From contig CABTYO010000025.1 in NCBI GenBank assembly GCA_902489075.1, positions 1 to 29,329 of the forward strand: 29,329 nt of DNA, written 5' to 3'. The number at the start of each line of letters is the position of its first letter. Position 1 is the stretch's first letter. Positions 1-6,026 of this stretch are shown in pieces. This stretch comes from an uncultured Faecalicatena sp. (GTDB lineage: Bacteria; Bacillota; Clostridia; Lachnospirales; Lachnospiraceae). Both the position numbers and the translations under genes were made by a program. The notes beneath the pieces are model-generated. The model ran no database searches. It worked only from the letters and a program-made list of their open reading frames with translations, and was not told where the DNA came from.

Positions 1-10
1 GCGGCGGCGG

Positions 11-250
11 CTTTTCAGGACAGCAGGGGCTGGGGCGAATGCTGCCCGTTTGTTAAGGAGTTCTATAGAATATAAAAGCCGGAAATCTGGGAACAACTGA
101 CCCATCACGGGAAAATTGATATTTTCCCGCTCTGGGTCAGCCGAAAATGTGATTCGGAATCACATTTTCTCCCAGATTTCCGGCTTTTCTATTCCAAGAA
201 TTTCTAAACGCACTCTACGCATCCCACCCAGCCCCGGCTGTCCTGAAAAG
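11..250 (+). repeat. Large multi-branched palindrome, copy A (A/B/C family)
   Basis: The outer arms pair (CTTTTCAGGACAGC at 11-24 with GCTGTCCTGAAAAG at 237-250, continuing into GGGGCTGGG/CCCAGCCCC). An imperfect internal-loop zone follows (about 36-70 and 190-222). Then comes a perfect 19-bp inner stem (74-92 with 170-188). Two hairpins sit at the tip. The first has arms CTGACCCA (97-104) and TGGGTCAG (133-140) around CGGGAAAAT/ATTTTCCCG. The second has arms AAAATGTGATTC (144-155) and GAATCACATTTT (157-168). The tip (97-168) matches copy C (8212-8283) at 68 of 72 positions. Short ORFs across the element are accidental. The outer stem may continue left of the window. Function is unknown: it could be a structured RNA, a bidirectional terminator, or a non-autonomous mobile element. 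Confidence 0.85.
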
Positions 251-259
251 CCCCGGCTG

Positions 260-430
260 CCATCCCCGTTCGCTGGGTGCATCAGGGGGGACAGCGAGGC
301 GGCTGTGGGGAGAATACGAAGCATATTAAAGTTACGGAGATATGCCGCATACACCTCCGGTCATAAGCGCACCGACCTCTTCCCACGAGAATTCCCACCG
401 GAGAAATGAATCCTTCCGCCTGGAAGCACC
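260..430 (+). repeat. Possible decayed relative of the A/B/C palindrome
   Basis: Between copies A and B, GTTACGGAG (331-339) resembles the left internal-loop motif of A (GTTAAGGAG) and C (GCTAACGGA). CATAAGCGCACC (361-372) matches the right internal-loop motif of C (CATAAGCGCAC). The expected inner stem and two apical hairpins are absent. Only a short TATGC/GCATA dyad lies between the motifs. GCTGGGTGC (272-280) and GCACCCAGC (426-434) could be remnant outer arms. I see no gene here. Boundaries are approximate. Confidence 0.35.
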
Positions 431-432
431 CA

Positions 433-673
433 GCTGCAAAGGGGGCATATCCTGGTGCGGGGCATCTTGCTAAGATTAGGGGGACTTAAGCGAAAAAGCA
501 GAAAAAGAGGGACAAAAATCGTGATACCGAATCACGATTTTTCCTGGACCCTGAGATCAAAATCATCAGATTTTGGGCTCAGTGTTCAGGTTGTCCCTCT
601 TTTTCTGCTTTTTCACTTTAGTCCCCCTTATCTTCGCATACAGACCCGCACCAGGATATGCCCCCTTTGCAGC
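433..673 (-). repeat. Large multi-branched palindrome, copy B (inverted relative to A and C)
   Basis: Two arms of about 83 bp (433-515 and 591-673) are nearly complementary. GCTGCAAAGG.. at the left end pairs with ..CCTTTGCAGC at the right end, and the innermost 23 bp (493-515 with 591-613) pair perfectly. The tip carries two hairpins: AAAAATCGTGAT/ATCACGATTTTT (514-525, 531-542) and CTGAG/CTCAG (551-555, 578-582) around CAAAATC/GATTTTG. Read on the - strand, the CTGAG hairpin comes first and the GTGATTCGG-type hairpin second, as in A and C. This fixes its orientation as reversed. Its length (241 bp) matches A (240 bp). Pairing probably extends outward to about 423 and 683. Confidence 0.85.
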
Positions 674-717
674 GGACACTTCTTTGCCCCCTCCCATTCA
701 TTTCCCCAAAATTCTAT

Positions 718-745
718 TCATAATTTTGAATCCCCTTCATATATT
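718..745 (+). promoter_or_regulatory. Candidate sigma-E-type promoter for spoIIIA operon
   Basis: TCATAATT (718-725) and CATATATT (738-745) resemble the -35 and -10 elements of mother-cell sigma-E promoters. They are separated by 12 bases and lie about 20 bp before the spoIIIAA start. In Bacillus the operon is sigma-E dependent. The match is imperfect and the assignment relies partly on that known biology. Confidence 0.3.
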
Positions 746-764
746 GTTTAAAGAGGTGGACAAG

Positions 765-1709
765 ATGAATGAGTTAAACAGAAAACGGCAGATCCTTCAG
801 GTGCTTGCGCGTCCCATCCGGTCGATTGTTGAGGATGAGGCTCTGGATTTTGAGAAGGTACAGGAAATCCGGCTGCGGATAGGGAAACCTCTGATGGTGG
901 TTTATGACAATGAGGAGCAGGTCCTGCCGCGAGGACAGGGTGAAGGACATCTGGTCACAAAGGAGGAGATCCGGGAGACTCTTGAGTATACGAGTCATTA
1001 TTCCCTTTATGCTTATGAACATGAGATGAAGCAGGGATTTATCACGATTGAAGGGGGACACCGTGTGGGCGTGATGGGGAAGGCGATACTGGAAAATAAT
1101 CATGTGAAAAATCTGCAGTATATTTCCTCGGTGAACATCAGAATGTCTCACGAGGTTCTGGGGTGTGCAGACCGGATTCTTCCGTTTATCACGAAGAACC
1201 GCCAGGTATGCCATACGCTGGTGATCTCACCGCCCAGATGCGGGAAAACGACTCTGATCCGTGACCTGATCCGGCAGATTTCTGATGGAAATACATATGT
1301 AAAAGGATGCACAGTCGGTGTTGTGGATGAGCGCTCGGAGATCGGCGGCTGCTATCTGGGAGTCGCACAGAATGAACTGGGGATGCGCACGGATGTGCTG
1401 GACTGCTGTCCGAAGGCGGAAGGGATGATCATGCTGATCCGTTCCATGGCTCCGCAGGTCATCGCGGTCGACGAGATCGGTTCAGCGGAGGATATCCACG
1501 CCATCGAGTATGCCATGCAGTGCGGCTGCAAGATGATTGCCAGTGTCCACGGACTTACCATGGACGAGGCGCATGAAAAGCCAGTGCTTGGCAGGCTGAT
1601 TAAGGAACGCAGATTTGAACGTTATATTTTACTGGGAAATGAAAAACGGCCTGGAGAGGTGAAGGCAATCTATGACGAACGGGGGAGCCTTCTATGCAGA
1701 GATTTATAG
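765..1709 (+). CDS. spoIIIAA: Stage III sporulation protein AA (SpoIIIAA), ATPase
   Basis: Predicted ATPase of the SpoIIIA-SpoIIQ transenvelope complex, which connects mother cell and forespore after engulfment. It is related to type II/IV secretion ATPases. The 314 residues compare with about 307 in B. subtilis. The Walker A motif PPRCGKTT lies at residues 156-163 and the Walker B motif VIAVDEIG at 232-239 (Asp236, Glu237). The open frame extends back to 573, but that part runs through palindrome B. The ATG at 765 has an AAAGAGGTGG ribosome site just upstream and gives the family-length N-terminus. It is the first gene of an eight-gene operon and overlaps spoIIIAB by 16 bases. Confidence 0.96.
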   Translation: MNELNRKRQILQVLARPIRSIVEDEALDFEKVQEIRLRIGKPLMVVYDNEEQVLPRGQGEGHLVTKEEIRETLEYTSHYSLYAYEHEMKQGFITIEGGHRVGVMGKAILENNHVKNLQYISSVNIRMSHEVLGCADRILPFITKNRQVCHTLVISPPRCGKTTLIRDLIRQISDGNTYVKGCTVGVVDERSEIGGCYLGVAQNELGMRTDVLDCCPKAEGMIMLIRSMAPQVIAVDEIGSAEDIHAIEYAMQCGCKMIASVHGLTMDEAHEKPVLGRLIKERRFERYILLGNEKRPGEVKAIYDERGSLLCRDL

Positions 1710-2212
1710 GCTGCCTGCTGATCATTGGGGCAACGACAGGGGCAGGAGTCGCCTATGGCACGGAGCTGCAGCGGTATCTTGAAAAACTGCTGTATATCCG
1801 GCATATTGTGTACATGCTCAAGGGAGAGATCGAGTATTCGAATGCGCCACTGGGAGAAGTGTTCGGACGGACTGCGCTCCGTCTTAAGGAACCTTTTCGC
1901 TCCTGGCTTCGCGCCATGGAAAAACAGATTGAGAACCGGGAAGAAGCGGAGTTTTCAAGGATATGGAACCGCTCCATTGATAAATATTTGAAAGAACTGC
2001 ATCTGAAAAGCGCCCACTCGATCCAGTTAAAGGAACTGGGGACATTTTTAGGACAGCTGGATGGAGAAAGCCTGGGCAGGACCATGCAGCTCTATCTCAA
2101 CCGCCTGGAACTGGAGATCGAAAAAGTAAGAGAAGGGATGGCAGCTAAGAAAAGGATCAGCAATTGTCTTGGTGTGATGGGAGGGATTTTTCTTGTTGTC
2201 ATATTGTTGTAA
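1694..2212 (+). CDS. spoIIIAB: Stage III sporulation protein AB (SpoIIIAB)
   Basis: 172 residues, matching the usual length of about 171. There is an N-terminal hydrophobic segment (about 4-21), a long charged helical middle, and a C-terminal hydrophobic segment ending in VVILL. This is the layout of the GspF-like SpoIIIAB membrane protein thought to work with the SpoIIIAA ATPase in the forespore channel. The ATG lies inside the last codons of spoIIIAA, suggesting translational coupling. No signs of truncation. Confidence 0.94.
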   Translation: MQRFIGCLLIIGATTGAGVAYGTELQRYLEKLLYIRHIVYMLKGEIEYSNAPLGEVFGRTALRLKEPFRSWLRAMEKQIENREEAEFSRIWNRSIDKYLKELHLKSAHSIQLKELGTFLGQLDGESLGRTMQLYLNRLELEIEKVREGMAAKKRISNCLGVMGGIFLVVILL

Positions 2213-2275
2213 AAAAGAATGCTGCAGGGAAAGTAGCTGTAAGCAGACAAAACGCAGAATAAACAGGAGGAGTCC

Positions 2276-2470
2276 ATGACCATAAATCTGATTTTTAAAA
2301 TTGCGGCAGTCGGGATACTGGTCTCGATTCTGAGCCAGGTGCTCAAACACAGCGGAAGAGATGAACAGGCATTTCTGACGAGCTTTGCAGGGCTGATACT
2401 GGTTCTGTCCTGGGTGCTGCCGTATATTTACGATTTGTTTACATCGATCAAACAGTTGTTTTCGTTATAA
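2276..2470 (+). CDS. spoIIIAC: Stage III sporulation protein AC (SpoIIIAC)
   Basis: A small 64-residue protein (about 68 in B. subtilis) with two membrane segments (about 5-22 and 35-56), joined by a short polar stretch containing KHSGRDEQ, a family hallmark. It belongs to the SpoIIIAC/AD membrane protein family of the SpoIIIA complex. An AGGAGG ribosome site precedes the ATG. Its stop codon lies in the first unit of a 16-bp tandem repeat that fills the gap to spoIIIAD. Confidence 0.93.
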   Translation: MTINLIFKIAAVGILVSILSQVLKHSGRDEQAFLTSFAGLILVLSWVLPYIYDLFTSIKQLFSL

Positions 2471-2553
2471 TTTGTTTTCACTACAATTTATTTTCATTAC
2501 AGCTTGACTTCGTTACAGCTTATTTTCATCAGGGCTTATTTACATTACAGCTT
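2458..2553. repeat. 16-bp tandem repeat, six imperfect units, across the spoIIIAC stop
   Basis: Six consecutive 16-base units start at 2458, 2474, 2490, 2506, 2522 and 2538, approximating RTTTTCRTTACAGCTT. The first unit includes the last codons and TAA stop of spoIIIAC, so the array probably grew from the 3' end of that gene. The period is not a multiple of three, and the array is non-coding after the stop. It makes up most of the 115-bp gap before spoIIIAD. Confidence 0.85.
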
Positions 2554-2585
2554 AAGAGCACAAGAATGCAAAGGGGAGCGTTTTT

Positions 2586-2972
2586 ATGAATATGATCCAG
2601 ATCGGGATAATCGGTGTCATCGGGGCACTGTTATCCATCCAGTTCAAAGGCGGGAAATCAGAATATGGCATCTACATGAGCGTTGCAATCAGTATCCTGA
2701 TCTTTGCGTGTATTGTAGACAAGCTGGAGCTGTTCGTGAGAACTGTTTCCCAGGTAAGCGCGTACGTCAAAATTGATACAAGCTATCTGGCGGCCATGTT
2801 GAAAATGATCGGGATTACCTATATAGCGGAATTTTCGTCCAGTGTCTGCAAAGATGCGGGGTATCAGACCATCGCGGTCCAGATCGAGATTTTCAGCAAG
2901 CTGACGATCCTGGCACTGGGACTGCCGGTCCTGTTAGCACTGCTTGAGACGATCAGGGAGTTTCTGGCATGA
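2586..2972 (+). CDS. spoIIIAD: Stage III sporulation protein AD (SpoIIIAD)
   Basis: 128 residues (about 133 in B. subtilis) with four hydrophobic segments (about 3-18, 28-48, 66-84 and 104-122). It belongs to the same family as SpoIIIAC and is an inner-membrane part of the SpoIIIA complex. The ATG at 2586 follows an AAAGGGGAG ribosome site. The stop overlaps the spoIIIAE start by four bases (ATGA), implying coupled translation. Confidence 0.94.
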   Translation: MNMIQIGIIGVIGALLSIQFKGGKSEYGIYMSVAISILIFACIVDKLELFVRTVSQVSAYVKIDTSYLAAMLKMIGITYIAEFSSSVCKDAGYQTIAVQIEIFSKLTILALGLPVLLALLETIREFLA

Positions 2973-4147
2973 GAGGGGGAAAGAAGAGAAAATGGATGGC
3001 ATGTGTGTGTCTGCTTTTCCTGCTGATCGCAGTCCCGGCGGTCGTGAATGCAGAGGAAAATGAGGATTCACAGATCGATTACGATGCAGTTGAGAATGAA
3101 ACACAGCAGAAGCTTTTCTCGGAATTTGATTTCACGGAGATTGACGACAGTCTTAAGAAAATTTTCCCGGAGCAGAAGATGGGCTTTCAGGATCTGGTCT
3201 CATCCCTGATCAGCGGGGAGAGTGAAAATGCGGGAGAGGTGGTCATGCAGTTCATCTCGGACCAGCTGAACTATGAATTCCGCTACAATAAGCAGAATCT
3301 GGCATATATGCTTCTGATTGCAGTCGTCGCGGCAATTTTTACGAATTTTTCAAACGCCTTTCAGAACAAGCAGGTATCAGAGATCAGCTTTTATGTCCTG
3401 TACATGCTGCTGATCACCATGTGTCTGAATGCATTCCGCATTGCAATGGCGGGGATCGAAGGGCATCTGGAACTCCTTTTAGACTTTATGAGAGTACTCA
3501 CGCCCAGTTATTTTCTGGCAGTGGCGATCGCGTCAGGGAGCAGCAGTTCTCTGATTTTTTATAATATCGTGCTCTTTCTGATCTATATTGCAGAGACACT
3601 GATCCTGAGATTCCTCCTGCCGCTCGTAAATATCTATATTATGGTACAGGTGATGAATTATCTGGCAGGGGAAGAATACCTGTCCCAGTTTGCGGAACTT
3701 CTAAAGAAACTGATTACCTGGATGCTAAAGACGCTTGTGACATGTGTGATCGGGATCAATGTAATCCAGGGGATGCTGGCGCCTGCGATCGATGCCTTAA
3801 AGCGCAGTGCACTGACGAAAACGGCTGAGGCAATTCCGGGGATCGGCAATGCGATCGGAGGTGTGACGGACGTGGTTCTTGGGACCGCGGTTCTGATTAA
3901 AAACGGGATCGGAATGGCTGGCGCGGCAGTTGTAGTTGCAATCTGCGCGGTTCCCCTCCTGCAGATGGCCATCATGATGCTGATGTATAAGCTTGCGGCG
4001 GCGCTTGTCCAGCCGGTCTCCGATAAACGGATCACCGGATGCATCAGCAGTGTCAGTGAGGGCTATGAACTGCTCGTAAAAGTCGTATTTTCCACAGGAT
4101 TATTATTCCTGCTGACAATCGCGGTCGTGACCGCGTCAACGACATAA
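2969..4147 (+). CDS. spoIIIAE: Stage III sporulation protein AE (SpoIIIAE)
   Basis: 392 residues, close to the family length of about 399. An N-terminal signal-like segment (KKRK, then a hydrophobic run to about residue 27 ending VVNAEE) precedes an acidic extracytoplasmic region (about 30-100). Multiple membrane helices follow through the C-terminal three-quarters. It is the largest integral membrane subunit of the SpoIIIA complex. The final codons belong to a 34-bp duplication that continues past the stop. Confidence 0.95.
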   Translation: MRGGKKRKWMACVCLLFLLIAVPAVVNAEENEDSQIDYDAVENETQQKLFSEFDFTEIDDSLKKIFPEQKMGFQDLVSSLISGESENAGEVVMQFISDQLNYEFRYNKQNLAYMLLIAVVAAIFTNFSNAFQNKQVSEISFYVLYMLLITMCLNAFRIAMAGIEGHLELLLDFMRVLTPSYFLAVAIASGSSSSLIFYNIVLFLIYIAETLILRFLLPLVNIYIMVQVMNYLAGEEYLSQFAELLKKLITWMLKTLVTCVIGINVIQGMLAPAIDALKRSALTKTAEAIPGIGNAIGGVTDVVLGTAVLIKNGIGMAGAAVVVAICAVPLLQMAIMMLMYKLAAALVQPVSDKRITGCISSVSEGYELLVKVVFSTGLLFLLTIAVVTASTT

Positions 4148-4194
4148 CCATGTCAGATCCGTGACCGCGTCAGCGGCGTAACCATGCCAAAGCC
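4127..4194. repeat. 34-bp direct duplication across the spoIIIAE stop
   Basis: Unit 1 (4127-4160) starts GTGACCGCGTCAACGACATAA and contains the spoIIIAE stop. Unit 2 (4161-4194) starts GTGACCGCGTCAGCGGCGTAA and lies entirely downstream. Both continue with ACCATG. Five or six positions differ, so the copy is not recent. The duplication fills most of the spoIIIAE-spoIIIAF gap. Confidence 0.85.
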
Positions 4195-4215
4195 GTAACA
4201 GAAAGGAGGGCGGAA

Positions 4216-4581
4216 ATGTTTGATTTTCTATATGAATGGATCCAGAACCTGGCGTTTTATCTGGTGATTATCACCGCAGTCATCCAGATCCTTCCGGGGA
4301 AGAGTTATAAAAAGTATATCCAGTTCTTTTCCGGCCTGGTTATGATTCTGCTGATGCTGACGCCGGTGATGAAACTGACAGGGACGAAGGAGCATTTTTA
4401 TGAGCTCTATCACAGCAGAGAGTACGAGATGGAAAAAGAGGAACTGACCAGACAGCAAAGTTATATGGAAGATCTTGATTTTCTGGACTTCCTGCCCGAT
4501 GAATATCAGCCGGAGACTGCAGAAGAGGAGGAAACGGTTCAGAATAAGGTAGAAGTGGAGGAGATACGCTTTGGACAATAA
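4216..4581 (+). CDS. spoIIIAF: Stage III sporulation protein AF (SpoIIIAF), short form
   Basis: 121 residues with two N-terminal membrane helices (about 10-28 and 34-52) containing PGKSYKKYIQFFSGL, typical of the SpoIIIAF N-terminus. Only about 65 acidic residues follow. The B. subtilis protein is about 206 residues and ends in a ring-building domain that would be missing here. The stop overlaps the spoIIIAG start by 11 bases, and I see no frameshifted remainder. Identity rests on the N-terminal segment and on position between spoIIIAE and spoIIIAG. An AGGAGGG ribosome site lies before the ATG. Confidence 0.88.
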   Translation: MFDFLYEWIQNLAFYLVIITAVIQILPGKSYKKYIQFFSGLVMILLMLTPVMKLTGTKEHFYELYHSREYEMEKEELTRQQSYMEDLDFLDFLPDEYQPETAEEEETVQNKVEVEEIRFGQ

Positions 4582-5182
4582 ATGGAAAGAAATTCTGGAG
4601 AAAATAAAAGAAAAAGCGTCACTCCTGAAGAAAAATCAGCTGTTGATCATTCTGCTGCTTGGAATTCTGCTTGTTGTGATCGCCATACCCACTCCGGGGA
4701 AAGACAAGAATACAAAAGGGGAGGCGGAGAGTAAATCACTTTCGGATTCTTCCGGCAGCGCATATACGGATTCGAGTGAGGCGTACGAGGAATATCTGGA
4801 AAAACGTGTGGCAAGAACTTTAGAATATGTGCAGGGGGTGGGAAAGGCAGAGGTGATGATTACATTAAAATCATCCGGCCAGAAAATCATAGAAAAAGAT
4901 TCTAAAAGCACCAGCCAGAAGACACAGGAAGAGGACAGCTCGGGAGGTACAAGGAGCGTGCAGGACAATACAAGTGATAAAACAAGTATCTACAAACAGG
5001 GATCGGACGGCTCACAGTCGCCTTATGTAAGCAAGGAACTGACACCGGAGATCTCCGGCGTGGTCGTGATTGCAGACGGCGGGGACAATGCGGTGGTGGT
5101 ACAGAATATTACCGAGGCAATCCAGGCATTATTCGGCGTAGAGGCGCATAAAATTAAAATAATGAAAAGGACTGATACATAA
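4571..5182 (+). CDS. spoIIIAG: Stage III sporulation protein AG (SpoIIIAG), TTG start
   Basis: 203 residues (about 229 in B. subtilis). A short basic cytoplasmic N-terminus precedes one membrane segment (about 24-41, LLIILLLGILLVVIAIP). A Ser/Asp-rich linker follows, then the ring-forming domain (EYVQGVGKAEVMITL, a polar insertion, and SGVVVIADGG to the end). SpoIIIAG forms the large ring on the mother-cell side of the channel. The start is TTG at 4571, inside the end of spoIIIAF, with GGAGGAG about eight bases upstream. No ATG or GTG exists in frame before the membrane segment. Confidence 0.93.
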   Translation: MDNKWKEILEKIKEKASLLKKNQLLIILLLGILLVVIAIPTPGKDKNTKGEAESKSLSDSSGSAYTDSSEAYEEYLEKRVARTLEYVQGVGKAEVMITLKSSGQKIIEKDSKSTSQKTQEEDSSGGTRSVQDNTSDKTSIYKQGSDGSQSPYVSKELTPEISGVVVIADGGDNAVVVQNITEAIQALFGVEAHKIKIMKRTDT

Positions 5183-5196
5183 AAAGGAGGATTCAA

Positions 5197-5817
5197 GTGA
5201 AGCGTTTATTTAAGAAAAATCAGATCATCATTACTACCCTGGCAGTTATGATTGCCATTGCCGGATACCTGAATTATTCAGGGCGGCTGTTCGGAGAAGC
5301 AGACAAAGGTACGACACAGGCCAATGCAGAACTGGCCAATAAGGAACTGCTCGACATCTCGGAGGAGGACATTGAGACGGGCACCGGTGATATCGCAAGC
5401 AATGATTCCGATGTGGAAGGCACACCGGGCGAGGCGGTTTTAACGAACAGCGGTGCAGACACCACGGTCGCACAGGCAAAGGTGGCCAGAGAACAGGTGC
5501 GTGCACAGAACAAAGAGACACTTCAGGCCATCATCGACAACACCAATATCAGCGAGGATGAGAAGAGCGATGCGGTTGCACAGATGGTAAAGATGACAGA
5601 ACTTTCCGAGCAGGAGGTTGCAATCGAGACACTGATGGCTTCCAAAGGATTTTCCGACGCGGTCGTGAGCCTGACAGAGGACTCCGCAGATATCGTTGTG
5701 GACAGCGCAGAGCTGACTGATGCGAACCGGGCTCAGATCGAGGACATTGTCACAAGAAAATCAGACATTGCCCCGGAAAATATCGTGATCACGCCGATTC
5801 ATGCAACAGCGGAATAA
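5197..5817 (+). CDS. spoIIIAH: Stage III sporulation protein AH (SpoIIIAH), GTG start
   Basis: 206 residues (about 218 in B. subtilis). A membrane segment (about 9-27) is followed by an Asp/Glu/Thr-rich linker (about 35-90), then the YscJ/FliF-like ring domain (about 95-206). In this family that domain binds SpoIIQ across the intermembrane space. The GTG start has AAAAGGAGG six bases upstream. It is the last gene of the operon. A 209-bp gap with an inverted repeat separates it from prfC. Confidence 0.94.
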   Translation: MKRLFKKNQIIITTLAVMIAIAGYLNYSGRLFGEADKGTTQANAELANKELLDISEEDIETGTGDIASNDSDVEGTPGEAVLTNSGADTTVAQAKVAREQVRAQNKETLQAIIDNTNISEDEKSDAVAQMVKMTELSEQEVAIETLMASKGFSDAVVSLTEDSADIVVDSAELTDANRAQIEDIVTRKSDIAPENIVITPIHATAE

Positions 5818-5873
5818 GAAAGAAGCGGACAGCATAAAAGAAAGATGGCTGGTTACTAAGCAGATTTTAGTGG

Positions 5874-5954
5874 CTGGAAATATTTTGCACAATTTTATGG
5901 GCCCAAATACATAAAAGGTGTAAAAAATCTGGAAATTGGGCAGAATATTTCCAG
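5874..5954. repeat. Imperfect dyad between spoIIIAH and prfC
   Basis: CTGGAAATATTTTGC (5874-5888) is complementary to GCAGAATATTTCCAG (5940-5954) except for one pair, which is a G-U wobble in + strand RNA. A second inner stem (CAATTT/AAATTG) continues inward, and the loop contains the 8-bp palindrome TGGGCCCA (5898-5905). No T-run follows, so it is not a standard terminator. It could be an mRNA 3'-end structure or an operator region. Confidence 0.6.
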
Positions 5955-5961
5955 TAAACAA

Positions 5962-5990
5962 TTGCGGCAGACCTTCACTTATGTTAAAAT
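5962..5990 (+). promoter_or_regulatory. Sigma-A-type promoter for prfC
   Basis: TTGCGG (5962-5967), 17-base spacer, TAAAAT (5985-5990), about 36 bp before the prfC ATG. Spacing is ideal and both boxes are near consensus. Confidence 0.55.
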
Positions 5991-6026
5991 TATTCAATGT
6001 GCTTAGATAGAGGAGATTGAAAAATT

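Noticed and set aside
116..409. Open frames on both strands across 116-751
   Set aside because: They run through palindromes A and B, have no ribosome site or family resemblance, and are by-products of the inverted repeats.
573..764. N-terminal extension of spoIIIAA from the ATG at 573
   Set aside because: It reads through the right arm of palindrome B and adds 64 residues absent from the family. The ATG at 765 has a good ribosome site.
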